The notes: generated by a model from the sequence alone, not told the origin. Shown: positions 6,773 through 13,055, counted from the first letter of the stretch. The stretch is 13,089 nucleotides of DNA from Actinomycetes bacterium (GCA_021152765.1 JAGKUT010000041.1:1-13089); one strand, 5' to 3'. Translations and numbers: made by a program.

Positions 6773-6846
6773 TGGAGCGGGTGATGGGAATCGGACCCAC
6801 GTTATCAGCTTGGAAGGCTGGAGTTCTACCATTGAACTACACCCGC
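6773..6846 (-). tRNA. tRNA-Gly (anticodon UCC), CCA encoded
   Basis: The minus strand folds as a 74-nt cloverleaf. The acceptor stem is GCGGGTG / CACCCGC with discriminator T and an encoded CCA. The D-arm is GTTC/GAAC with GG in the loop. The anticodon loop CTTCCAA has TCC at 34-36, reading GGA-type glycine codons. The T-arm stem is GTGGG / CCCAT. Two features are unusual. The T-loop reads TCCGATT where nearly all tRNAs have TTCGATT, so position 55, the universal pseudouridine site, is C. The outermost anticodon-stem pair is C27-A43 instead of a Watson-Crick pair. G18-G19 are retained. A consensus promoter and a good terminator surround it, so it is probably expressed. Confidence 0.92.
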
Positions 6847-6876
6847 ATATTTGGGTGTTCCCTCAAGACATTTATA

Positions 6877-6905
6877 ATTTTACTATTTTTTTTGTTCTAT
6901 GTCAA
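6877..6905 (-). promoter_or_regulatory. Consensus promoter of the tRNA-Gly gene
   Basis: On the minus strand a perfect TTGACA (6905-6900) is followed after exactly 17 bases by TAAAAT (6882-6877). Transcription would begin about 25 bases before the mature tRNA 5' end. Confidence 0.8.
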
Positions 6906-6967
6906 CATTTATTTGAAAAAATTTTAAAAAACGTTAATTTTTATTTGAAAGTCCGTTTTAATAAAAT

Positions 6968-6990
6968 AACGGAATTAAGTCTGATTATAG
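6968..6990 (+). repeat. Left terminal inverted repeat of the IS30-like element
   Basis: It starts AACGGAATTAAGTCTGATT. The flanking TCCGTT at 6952-6957 is a perfect inverted copy of its AACGGA, making a hairpin across the presumed boundary. A TATAAT at 6991-6996 directly inside the repeat is the best -10 for the transposase, without a clear -35. Confidence 0.6.
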
Positions 6991-7005
6991 TATAATATGT
7001 TTTAT

Positions 7006-7018
7006 GTTTCTTTGTAGT
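7006..7018 (+). repeat. Subterminal inverted repeat, left copy (partner 8253-8265)
   Basis: GTTTCTTTGTAGT recurs perfectly in inverted orientation as ACTACAAAGAAAC at 8253-8265. The pair flanks the transposase gene inside the terminal repeats. It lies 15 bases after the left repeat but 80 bases before the right one, so the right end carries extra sequence. It may be a second transposase-binding site. Confidence 0.65.
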
Positions 7019-7032
7019 TATAAGGGGGAAAC

Positions 7033-8163
7033 ATGAGTGAAGATAACAGAAAAACTATTTGTTCTTGTATCTCTCACAATAAAAAATTAATTGAAATAAG
7101 TAAAATTATAAATTATGATCCTAGAGCCATTTCTAAAGAAGTTAAAAGAAATAGAAAACCAGTTGATTATACTGATCAAACTGAAAGTAAATGTCCTAAA
7201 CTTAATAGATGGCCCTATGTTTGTACTAATTGTAAAAACAGATATAGAAATTGTCCTTTTATTAAATTTGTTTATGATTCAAAAACTGCTCAAAGAAAAG
7301 CTGATGCTAATCTTATCAATTCTAGAAAAGGTATTGATTTAGATTCTGATGAATTTAATAAGTTAGATTCTATTATAAAAAAAGGTACTGATGAAAATAA
7401 ATCTATTTATCAAATAAAAATAGAAAATAAAGATTCCATTAATAAATCAATTACTACACTATACAGATATATCAACAATGGTTATTTAAAAACTAAAAGA
7501 ATTGATTTACCTTGTGCTGTTAAATATAAAAAAAGAAAGCACAATAAAAAGTATGAATACACTGACAACAAAATTGACAGAAGTAATCATACTTACCTTG
7601 ACTATTTGTCATACATCCACAAAAACCCAAACTGTAATGTATGGCAATTAGATTTCTTGGGTACTATCAAATCTGATAGTAAGAATATTTTATCATTTAT
7701 TTTACCAAATGTACACTTTACTTTGTTAGATATCATAAATAATCCAAATTCTAAAAAAGTCGTTGAATTTTTTGATAATTTAGAAAATACAATCGGAACA
7801 GAAGCTTTTCAAGATTTAATACCTGTTATTTTAACAGATAGAGATCCTTGTTTTAATGATATTGAGGGTATATGTTTTTCTAAAATAACTGGTGAAGAAA
7901 GATGCAAATTATTCTTTTGTGATCCTTATGTATCTAATCAAAAACCTCATGTAGAAAACATTAATAAGCAAATTAGAAAATTTTTTCCAAGAGGAAAATC
8001 TATAGATAACCATACGAAAGAGTCCGTAAGAAAGCATAATATAACATTACTAAATACACCGATCAAATCTTTAGATGGAAACACACCTAAAGATGCATTT
8101 ATTACAGTTTATGGTGAAGATTTATACAATAAAATTTTTGATATTGTCAATGAAGAACGTTAG
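7033..8163 (+). CDS. IS30-family DDE transposase
   Basis: The 376-residue protein begins with the IS30 helix-turn-helix (ISKIINYDPRAISKEVKRNR, about 22-41). A Cys cluster (C54, C64, C67, C74) that could bind zinc follows, then a linker and the DDE catalytic core. D207 lies in WQLDFLG, D269 in ILTDRD, and E308 in KPHVENINKQIRKFFPRG, which is the usual IS30 glutamate motif. Length is normal and there is no internal stop or frameshift. The start has AAGGGGGAAAC just upstream. Codons are more A-rich than in the chromosomal operons around it. The subfamily with CDPYxSxQK before the glutamate is common in gut Bacillota. It should catalyse cut-out circle/dimer-type transposition of the surrounding element. 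Confidence 0.92.
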   Translation: MSEDNRKTICSCISHNKKLIEISKIINYDPRAISKEVKRNRKPVDYTDQTESKCPKLNRWPYVCTNCKNRYRNCPFIKFVYDSKTAQRKADANLINSRKGIDLDSDEFNKLDSIIKKGTDENKSIYQIKIENKDSINKSITTLYRYINNGYLKTKRIDLPCAVKYKKRKHNKKYEYTDNKIDRSNHTYLDYLSYIHKNPNCNVWQLDFLGTIKSDSKNILSFILPNVHFTLLDIINNPNSKKVVEFFDNLENTIGTEAFQDLIPVILTDRDPCFNDIEGICFSKITGEERCKLFFCDPYVSNQKPHVENINKQIRKFFPRGKSIDNHTKESVRKHNITLLNTPIKSLDGNTPKDAFITVYGEDLYNKIFDIVNEER

Positions 8164-8188
8164 TGAGTTCATCTTGATCATTGACAAT
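8143..8188. repeat. Long imperfect hairpin across the transposase stop codon
   Basis: ATTGTCAATG (8143-8152) and CATTGACAAT (8179-8188) are perfect inverted copies, with further partial pairing (AAGAAC with GTTC) inside. The TAG stop is in the loop. No T run follows, so it is not a classical terminator; it may stabilise the mRNA or take part in transposition. Confidence 0.6.
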
Positions 8189-8209
8189 AATTATCATTTA
8201 AAATATTTA

Positions 8210-8236
8210 AACAAATAAAGTACTCCTTTATTTGTT
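8210..8236. repeat. Perfect 11-bp hairpin after the transposase gene
   Basis: AACAAATAAAG and CTTTATTTGTT pair perfectly around TACTC. No U-tract follows on the + strand, so termination would be weak. It lies within the right end region of the IS. Confidence 0.65.
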
Positions 8237-8345
8237 ATCAAATAATATAAACACTACAAAGAAACGGAAATAAGTATAAAAAACGGAAATAACCTCCGTA
8301 TTTTCGTCGTGAAATAATTTATATATTTATTGACTAAGAATATAT

Positions 8346-8368
8346 CTTTTATCAGGATTATTTCCGTT
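8346..8368 (-). repeat. Right terminal inverted repeat of the IS30-like element
   Basis: Read on the minus strand it begins AACGGAAATAATCCTGAT and matches the left repeat at 18 of 23 positions. It is separated from the perfect 13-bp subterminal repeat by about 80 bases that have no counterpart at the left end. Confidence 0.55.
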
Positions 8369-8402
8369 TATCATTATAAAAGCGGCAATAAATCTAGAAA
8401 AG

Positions 8403-8425
8403 AAAAAACTCCGTTAAAAAACGGA
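8403..8425 (-). terminator. Terminator of the ecf-truA-phosphoesterase operon
   Basis: Read on the minus strand, TCCGTT / AACGGA form a 6-bp stem with a TTTT loop, followed by G and six T, just after the phosphoesterase stop codon. The right arm is shared with an IS-end-like AACGGAATTTAGTCT sequence, suggesting the hairpin is either a target for, or a relic of, IS30 insertion. Confidence 0.75.
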
Positions 8426-8432
8426 ATTTAGT

Positions 8433-9086
8433 CTAAAAATTTACGCAATGATACTTACACTCATATAGATCACTATTATAAATAAACTTACAAACATAAT
8501 CTAAATTGTAATTCATATGATAAAAATGCGTATTCCACTCACCATCAACAAGTTCAAGTAGTGCAAAATCTAATCCTGAAATACCACTACAACACTGACC
8601 AACACTACCAGGATTAATAAACCTACAATCATTCTTAATAAATAAACCTTGTTTATGTACATGACCAAAAACATGATACTTATATCTACAATTACTATCT
8701 AACTTATGACTAACATAAATCTGAGGACAACCCTTAATATCAACAACAACCTCATCAGGTAAAGATGAAATATACTTAATATCATCCTTACTCAAAGAAT
8801 TATAAGTAAGTAATAAACTACCAGTAACATCAATCATGCTAAAATCCTTATCACTACTATTATGATAATCAATCATATAATCCTCACGATTACCCTTAAT
8901 AATCCAGTGCTTATACTTCTTATTTTTTAATTTAATAAACTCTAAAACCTCATGAGAAAGTAAAATATCAGTTACATAATCACCACACCATATAATACCA
9001 TCAATATTTATCTTATCAATAAAAGCAAAAGCCTTTTCTAAAGCAGGTAAATTACCATGAACATCACTAATAACCGCTAATCTCAT
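8433..9086 (-). CDS. Calcineurin-like metallophosphoesterase (YfcE/MJ0936 type)
   Basis: The 217-residue cytoplasmic protein has the full set of metal ligands of the Metallophos_2 family: D8 and H10 (ISDVHGN), D36 (WCGDYV), N66 (KGNRE), H127 (YVSHK), and H142 and H144 (FGHVH). INPGSVGQ near residue 160 is the usual closing motif. It should hydrolyse phosphodiesters or phosphomonoesters using two metal ions; the substrate is not predictable. Its ATG overlaps the truA stop codon as ATGA, with AAAGGATG about 10 bases upstream inside truA, so it is translationally coupled as the last gene of the operon. The C-terminal tail after residue 185 (Tyr/Cys-rich) is longer than the minimal domain. Confidence 0.9.
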   Translation of the reverse strand: MRLAVISDVHGNLPALEKAFAFIDKINIDGIIWCGDYVTDILLSHEVLEFIKLKNKKYKHWIIKGNREDYMIDYHNSSDKDFSMIDVTGSLLLTYNSLSKDDIKYISSLPDEVVVDIKGCPQIYVSHKLDSNCRYKYHVFGHVHKQGLFIKNDCRFINPGSVGQCCSGISGLDFALLELVDGEWNTHFYHMNYNLDYVCKFIYNSDLYECKYHCVNF

Positions 9087-9826
9087 CTATAAAAAACATC
9101 CTTTAAATACAATCCACATGCATCTGCACACATTCCTGCTTTTCTTCTATCATGTGCCTCTAAAATATTAATAATATCAGTACTTTTATACTTACCTTCA
9201 CCAATTTGAATAAGAGTTCCAACTAAATTCCTAACCATATACCTCATAAAACCAGTACCTAAAAAAGAAATAGTAACCATATTAACATTCTTTAAATCTC
9301 GAATTAAATTAGTTTGAATAATAGTTCTAACATAATCATCACGAACATCATCACCAGAAGTAAAAGACTTAAAATCATGAGTACCCTCTAAATACTTTAA
9401 AGCTCTCTCCATTTCAACAACATCCAACTTCTTACAATATTGATATATATAATCTTTCTCTATAGGATTATACTCACCCATATTAATCTTATAAATATAT
9501 TCCTTTGCTTTAACATCAAATCTAGCATGAAAATCATCAGATACACTAACACAATCCCTAACATAAATATCCTTAGGTAATAAACTATTCATAGCTCGCT
9601 TCAAATTATCTGGAGTAATCTTAATATTAAGATCAAAATGAACCTTCTGATTTAAAGCATGAACACCACTATCAGTTCTACCAGAAGCACTAACACTAAC
9701 ACGTTTTTTATCATTAATATTAGTCAAAACGTCCTCCAACTTATCCTGAATAGTATTACCTTGCACCTGCTTCTGATAACCATTATACTTAGAGCCGTCA
9801 TAAGCAATAGAAATTAAATACCTCAC
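9083..9826 (-). CDS. truA: tRNA pseudouridine(38-40) synthase TruA
   Basis: The 247-residue protein has normal TruA length and motifs: YLISIAYDGSKYNGYQKQ at the N-terminus, the catalytic loop SGRTDSGVHA with D52 as nucleophile, DFHARFDVKAKEYIYKI, the HDFKSFTSG region, and FMRYMVRNLVGTLIQIGEGK near the C-terminus. It converts U38-U40 in the anticodon arm of tRNAs to pseudouridine. The start is GTG, overlapping the ecfT stop (GTGA) with GAGGTGG about 5 bases upstream. TruA directly after ecfA1-ecfA2-ecfT is the classical Bacillota order. In Bacillus subtilis ribosomal protein genes rplM-rpsI follow, whereas here a phosphoesterase does. Confidence 0.95.
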   Translation of the reverse strand: MRYLISIAYDGSKYNGYQKQVQGNTIQDKLEDVLTNINDKKRVSVSASGRTDSGVHALNQKVHFDLNIKITPDNLKRAMNSLLPKDIYVRDCVSVSDDFHARFDVKAKEYIYKINMGEYNPIEKDYIYQYCKKLDVVEMERALKYLEGTHDFKSFTSGDDVRDDYVRTIIQTNLIRDLKNVNMVTISFLGTGFMRYMVRNLVGTLIQIGEGKYKSTDIINILEAHDRRKAGMCADACGLYLKDVFYR

Positions 9827-10575
9827 AATACCACCTCTTTAATCAATACAAAAACCAAAACCAATAAATGACAACCTATCATATAAAAATCACTAAGATG
9901 CCATCTAACACCTTTAATACTACTGCGATTGGAATTAAAACTAAACTGTTTAACCTCCATCGCATCACTAATACTATCTGCACGTTTCATAGAAAGAACA
10001 AACATAGGTATAACAACACTGTTAAAACCATTAATCCTATCCTTAAAAGAACCATCTCTATAATTAAAACCACGACTAGTTTGACTCTTAATAATCTTAC
10101 CAGACTCCATAAATAAAATAGGAATAAAATTCAAAGAAAAGGCAATAGCCATAGAAACCTTAGAAACAGGAAATCCAAAAATACCTAAAGGCCTCAAAAG
10201 AGAAGAAAACCCTAAAGCAAGTTCATTAGTTGTAGTAGTATAAAGTAATAAAGAAAAATACATTAGAACTAAACAAACACGACATAACATAATAAAACTA
10301 TTATAAATACTAACACCAAATAAAATATTTATAAAAAATATAACAAGAAGCAAAAACTTCATACTATAAACGGAAGATAAATATTTTTTTAAAGGAACTA
10401 AAGATAAAACCATTAAAAAGAACAATATAATAGATAAACCACACATAACCCTAACACAAGACCCAACCATAGACATAACTACAAAAATCAACATTGCTAA
10501 AATCTTACATAAAGGATTAATCATGTGAACAATAGAATTTGTATTATAATACCTAGAAAAACTACCATTTCGCAT
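9823..10575 (-). CDS. ecfT: ECF transporter transmembrane (T) component EcfT
   Basis: The 250-residue protein is hydrophobic, with about five membrane segments and a long cytoplasmic coupling region. YYNTNSIVHMINPLCKI near the start is the typical EcfT entry motif. The first coupling motif is present as SQTSRG (residues 167-169 SRG for the usual ARG). The second, normally ADxxxxAMEARGY, reads ADSISDAMEVKQF, so the ARG triplet that docks in the ATPase groove is VKQ. EcfT links the two ATPases to interchangeable substrate-binding S proteins. The ATG at 10575 is preferred over the one at 10587, because AAGGATG overlaps the latter and is correctly spaced for the former. It overlaps ecfA2 by 14 bases. 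Confidence 0.9.
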   Translation of the reverse strand: MRNGSFSRYYNTNSIVHMINPLCKILAMLIFVVMSMVGSCVRVMCGLSIILFFLMVLSLVPLKKYLSSVYSMKFLLLVIFFINILFGVSIYNSFIMLCRVCLVLMYFSLLLYTTTTNELALGFSSLLRPLGIFGFPVSKVSMAIAFSLNFIPILFMESGKIIKSQTSRGFNYRDGSFKDRINGFNSVVIPMFVLSMKRADSISDAMEVKQFSFNSNRSSIKGVRWHLSDFYMIGCHLLVLVFVLIKEVVL

Positions 10576-11368
10576 ATCTATACACATCCTTAATTAAATC
10601 ATTTATCTCATCTCTATAACCTATTTTAACACCCTTCTTATTATAAACCAAATTAGAAAAATGCAAAATACTAGGAACAACAAGTCCACACTCACTCATT
10701 GCCTCTTCATTAGATAAAACATCATATTTATTACCTTCTAAATATATCCTACCATCCTTAATCAAATAAATATAATCAACAAACTTATGAATAAAATTAA
10801 TATCATGACTCACAAGTATAATTGTCTTACCAGCCTTTTTCAAATCCTTAAATAACTTAATTAAACAATTCTTACTTATATTATCAAGACCTACAGTAGG
10901 TTCATCAAGAATTAAAATATCAGGATCATAAGCTAAAATAGAAGCAATCGCAACCTTACGCTTTTCTCCATTACTTAACTTATAAGGATTCATTGCTAAA
11001 ATACTCTCTTCAAAACCAACTAACTTTACAGAATCTCTAATCCTAGAATCAATATTATCACACTTAAAACACTTAAGACCAAACTCAATTTCTTTATATA
11101 CACTAGAATTAAAAATCTGATCATCTGAAAATTGAAATAAATAACCAATACTCTTTCTTATACTATCATTAACCTTATAATTACCAACACTAACATATCC
11201 ATTAGAACAAGGAATTAAACCATCAATTAAATCAAGCATAGTACTCTTACCACTTCCAGAAGAACCTATAATAGCACTTATTAATCCACTGCTTATAGAA
11301 CAAGTTAACTTATCAAATATAACATTCTTACCATACGAAAAAGATACATCATTAAACTTTACTTCCAT
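10562..11368 (-). CDS. ecfA2: ECF transporter ATPase EcfA2
   Basis: The 268-residue ABC ATPase has Walker A GSSGSGKS (35-42), Q-loop Q79 (YLFQFSDDQIF), the signature LSNGEKRKVAIAS (from 131; Asn replaces the first Gly of LSGGE), Walker B ILILDEPTVGLD (E156) and H-loop H188 (SHD). The DEPTxGLD form and position before ecfT identify it as the A2 subunit. It pairs with EcfA1 to power group II ECF import of vitamins or metal ions at the membrane. The C-terminal 50 residues form the usual ECF-specific extension. It overlaps ecfA1 by 10 bases. Confidence 0.92.
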   Translation of the reverse strand: MEVKFNDVSFSYGKNVIFDKLTCSISSGLISAIIGSSGSGKSTMLDLIDGLIPCSNGYVSVGNYKVNDSIRKSIGYLFQFSDDQIFNSSVYKEIEFGLKCFKCDNIDSRIRDSVKLVGFEESILAMNPYKLSNGEKRKVAIASILAYDPDILILDEPTVGLDNISKNCLIKLFKDLKKAGKTIILVSHDINFIHKFVDYIYLIKDGRIYLEGNKYDVLSNEEAMSECGLVVPSILHFSNLVYNKKGVKIGYRDEINDLIKDVYRYAKW

Positions 11369-12168
11369 AACAAATCAACCATATCTTCCATATCATAAAC
11401 AACCTTATCCAATAAATCATAATATGATAACTTATTAGATAAACTAACCATAAAAGGTAATTCAAACCCTAATTTATTCAACAACTTCTCTTCTCTATAA
11501 ACATTTTTCTTACTATCATGAATAACTACTTTTCCATCATTAATAACAATAATATCATCACCATAAATACTCTCTTCAATATCATGACTTATATTCAAAA
11601 TAGTAACATTATAATCCTTCTTAATTCTCCTTAAAAGTTTAAGCATATTCAACTTACTCATACTATCAACCATAGAAAAAGCCTCATCCAAAATTATCAA
11701 TTCAGGACCTGTTATTAAAGCACACCCTAATCCAACTAACTGTTTCTCTCCACCACTCAAATCACGAGGACATCTATTAAGTAAATGATCTATACCTAAA
11801 TATTTACTAATCTCATTTATTTTAGAATAAATATAATCACGAGAACAATTCAAATTTTCCAAAGGAAAAGCCAAATCTTCCATAACAGTTTCAGAAATCA
11901 AAGTGTTATCCGGGTTCTCAAAAACCACACCAATCTTCCTTCTAATAGAACTCAAACTAGAATTATTAAGAATAACACCATCAATAGAAATAGAACCATT
12001 AGAATCCTCTAAACCAGTCAATAATCTAACTAAAGTACTCTTCCCACAGCCATTATTACCAAGAATAGTAGTAAACTTACCTTTTTTTATAGATAAACAA
12101 AGATTATTAAAAATAACTCTATAATCATACTTAAACGATAATTTATTTATAACAATCATATTATCCAT
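11359..12168 (-). CDS. ecfA1: ECF transporter ATPase EcfA1
   Basis: This ABC ATPase has Walker A GNNGCGKST, signature LSGGEKQLVGLGCALI, Walker B LIILDEAFSMVD (the DEAxSMxD form typical of EcfA1) and an H-loop SHD. The Q-loop reads VVFENPDNT, where EcfA1 normally has VVFQNPDNQ, so the metal-contacting Gln is Glu. It is the first gene of the operon. An in-frame GTG at 12180 would leave almost no leader after the promoter at 12192-12220. The ATG at 12168 is preceded by GGTAGG and is chosen; the ATG at 12159 is also possible and fits the conserved MIVINKLSFKY beginning. Function and partners are as for EcfA2. Confidence 0.9.
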   Translation of the reverse strand: MDNMIVINKLSFKYDYRVIFNNLCLSIKKGKFTTILGNNGCGKSTLVRLLTGLEDSNGSISIDGVILNNSSLSSIRRKIGVVFENPDNTLISETVMEDLAFPLENLNCSRDYIYSKINEISKYLGIDHLLNRCPRDLSGGEKQLVGLGCALITGPELIILDEAFSMVDSMSKLNMLKLLRRIKKDYNVTILNISHDIEESIYGDDIIVINDGKVVIHDSKKNVYREEKLLNKLGFELPFMVSLSNKLSYYDLLDKVVYDMEDMVDLLWK

Positions 12169-12191
12169 TCTACCTACCACCCTATATATCC

Positions 12192-12220
12192 ATTTTAGTA
12201 TAAATTATTTATTTTTACAA
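12192..12220 (-). promoter_or_regulatory. Promoter of the ecfA1-ecfA2-ecfT-truA operon
   Basis: On the minus strand TTGTAA (12220-12215) and TAAAAT (12197-12192) are 17 bases apart, just downstream of the glmU terminator. The predicted transcript begins near 12185, giving a leader of about 17-25 bases. Confidence 0.5.
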
Positions 12221-12240
12221 TAAAATCAAAAACAATTTCA

Positions 12241-12271
12241 CATAAAAATATGTTCAAAACTTTTGAACATA
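12241..12271 (-). terminator. Terminator of glmU
   Basis: The perfect inverted repeat ATGTTCAAAA / TTTTGAACAT around one base, extended by a T-A pair, begins just after the glmU stop codon. On the minus strand it is followed by TTTTT. It separates glmU from the ecf operon. Confidence 0.75.
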
Positions 12272-12272
12272 C

Positions 12273-12860
12273 TTATATATTTTTTTTATAATAACCATTC
12301 TTATTAACCTGACGACTACGAGCAATACTCAAACTATCACTTAAAACATCATCAGTAATACATGAACTAGCACCAATAACACTATTAGAACCAATACTTA
12401 AAGGAGCAATTAAAGAACTATTAGAACCAATAAAAGCTCCATCACCAATACTGGTCTTATTCTTATTAACACCATTAAAATTAGCAGTAACAACACCAGC
12501 ACCAATATTAACGTTACTACCTATATCACTATCACCTATATAAGACAAATGAGGAACCTTACTGCAAGAATCAATACTACTATTCTTAACCTCTACAAAA
12601 GAACCTATCTTACAATAAGAACTAACATTGACACCTTCACGAATAAAAGAATAAGGCCCCACACTAACATTATTAAGAATAACACTATCAAATATATGAG
12701 AACTATAAACACAAGTATTATCACCTATACTACTATTTTTAATATAAGAACCAGGTCCAATTATACAATTACTACCTATAATAGAATCACCCTCAATAAC
12801 AACACCAGGATAAATCACACAACCTTCACCAATCTTAACAGACTCATCAATAACTATAAA
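12273..12860 (-). CDS. glmU: GlmU, C-terminal acetyltransferase domain only (5' part missing)
   Basis: About 195 residues of left-handed beta-helix (hexapeptide repeats such as IGSNCI, IGPGSY, IGDNTC) match the acetyltransferase half of GlmU, which makes N-acetylglucosamine-1-phosphate for the UDP-GlcNAc pathway. Active-site and cofactor motifs are present: SFIREG, GSFVEVKNSSI, VPHLSYIGDSDIG (the conserved catalytic His), VNIGAGVVTANFNG, NKNKTSIGDGAFIGSN and the closing ARSRQVNK. Homology runs back to VIDESVKIGEGCVIYPG and then stops at about 12855. The uridylyltransferase domain that should precede it is absent and replaced by unrelated DNA of different composition. GTG at 12818 is inside the first helix coil and is not a credible native start. 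A complete glmU is expected in the source genome. Confidence 0.85.
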   Translation of the reverse strand, partial: FIVIDESVKIGEGCVIYPGVVIEGDSIIGSNCIIGPGSYIKNSSIGDNTCVYSSHIFDSVILNNVSVGPYSFIREGVNVSSYCKIGSFVEVKNSSIDSCSKVPHLSYIGDSDIGSNVNIGAGVVTANFNGVNKNKTSIGDGAFIGSNSSLIAPLSIGSNSVIGASSCITDDVLSDSLSIARSRQVNKNGYYKKNI

Positions 12861-12870
12861 AACTTCCCGA
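12855..12870. other. Junction between two unlike sequences (probable chimera or insertion edge)
   Basis: To the left is AT-rich minus-strand glmU. To the right GC content rises visibly and codons such as ATC, TAC, CGC, GAC, AAC and GTC appear in + strand ORFs. GlmU similarity ends mid-protein here. No IS end, tRNA or att-like repeat is visible at the point. Confidence 0.7.
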
Positions 12871-12884
12871 AGGATAAGGATAGC

Positions 12885-13022
12885 ATGAGAATCCTTAGAT
12901 TGTACAATATCAAGCTGTATGAGAAATTCGGTGGAGATCGCCGTGAGAAAGATACAGATAACGATTCAATGTTTGATGCTATCGACAATCGTTATCATGA
13001 AGTCATGAACTCTGAAACTTAA
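12885..13022 (+). CDS. Small hypothetical protein, 45 residues, on foreign-looking DNA
   Basis: The ATG at 12885 has AAGGA 4 bases upstream, and the frame ends at TAA 13020-13022. The product (MRILRLYNIKLYEKFGGDRR onward) is charged, soluble and rich in Asp, Glu and Arg, and belongs to no family I recognise. C-ending codons distinguish it from the rest of the window. The same frame is open back to 12549, but that part is antisense to glmU and is not coding. Its short size and tight spacing to the next strong ribosome site resemble phage genes; this is inference only. Confidence 0.55.
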   Translation: MRILRLYNIKLYEKFGGDRREKDTDNDSMFDAIDNRYHEVMNSET

Positions 13023-13055
13023 TATAGAGAAATTAATCCCAAGGAGGTTTTTCAT

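Larger units (their letters stand above)
6968..8368 (+). mobile_element. IS30-family insertion sequence, about 1.4 kb
   Basis: One IS30-type transposase gene lies between imperfect terminal inverted repeats, 6968-6990 and 8346-8368. Compared in inverted orientation they match at 18 of 23 positions, both beginning AACGGAA and sharing CTGAT near the inner part. The size fits a single-gene IS. No target-site duplication is evident beside these ends, so the exact outer boundary may differ by a few bases. The element sits between the tRNA-Gly gene and the terminator of the ecf/truA operon. The transposase frame is complete, which suggests a recent or still active element. Confidence 0.7.
8263..8435. 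repeat. Cluster of IS-end-like CGGAAWTAA motifs
   Basis: Copies resembling the outer part of the left IS repeat lie at 8264 (ACGGAAATAAGTAT, +), 8283 (ACGGAAATAACC, +), 8346-8368 (minus, the presumed right repeat) and 8420-8434 (AACGGAATTTAGTCT, +). The last matches the first 15 bases of the left repeat at 14 positions, although it lies outside the element. Apart from these motifs and a hairpin, this gene-free stretch between 8164 and 8432 shows nothing. Confidence 0.6.

Noticed and set aside
6840-6876. A T-box or other riboswitch upstream of the tRNA or the transposase
   Set aside because: The GGGAACACCC-type pairing before the tRNA is only a short leader, and no T-box sequence, specifier loop or antiterminator is visible; the short leader before the transposase also has none.
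6810-6995. A 61-codon + strand open frame
   Set aside because: It runs antisense through the tRNA-Gly gene, its leader and its promoter, has no ribosome site, and the predicted product has no plausible protein character.
7115-7342. A 75-codon open frame in another frame
   Set aside because: It lies entirely inside the transposase gene, which has clear catalytic motifs.
7006-8265. The perfect 13-bp inverted repeat as the outer ends of the IS
   Set aside because: The left copy lies only 14 bases before the transposase start and downstream of its probable -10 box, so the promoter would be outside the element. The 23-bp outer pair is a better candidate, although not proven.
9868-10116. An 82-codon + strand open frame rich in Thr, Asn and Ile
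   Set aside because: It is antisense to ecfT; the composition is what an AT-rich gene gives when read backwards.
11520-11700. The DEAF sequence in EcfA1 as a damaged Walker B motif
   Set aside because: EcfA1 proteins normally have DEAxSMLD rather than DEPT, so this is the usual form for the subunit.
11903-12124. A 73-codon + strand open frame
   Set aside because: It is antisense to the Walker A region of ecfA1 and has no ribosome site.
12549-12884. The 5' extension of the + strand frame that ends at 13022
   Set aside because: This part is antisense to the hexapeptide repeats of glmU and is Thr/Asn/Ile-rich; only the part from the ATG at 12885 has a ribosome site and credible codons.
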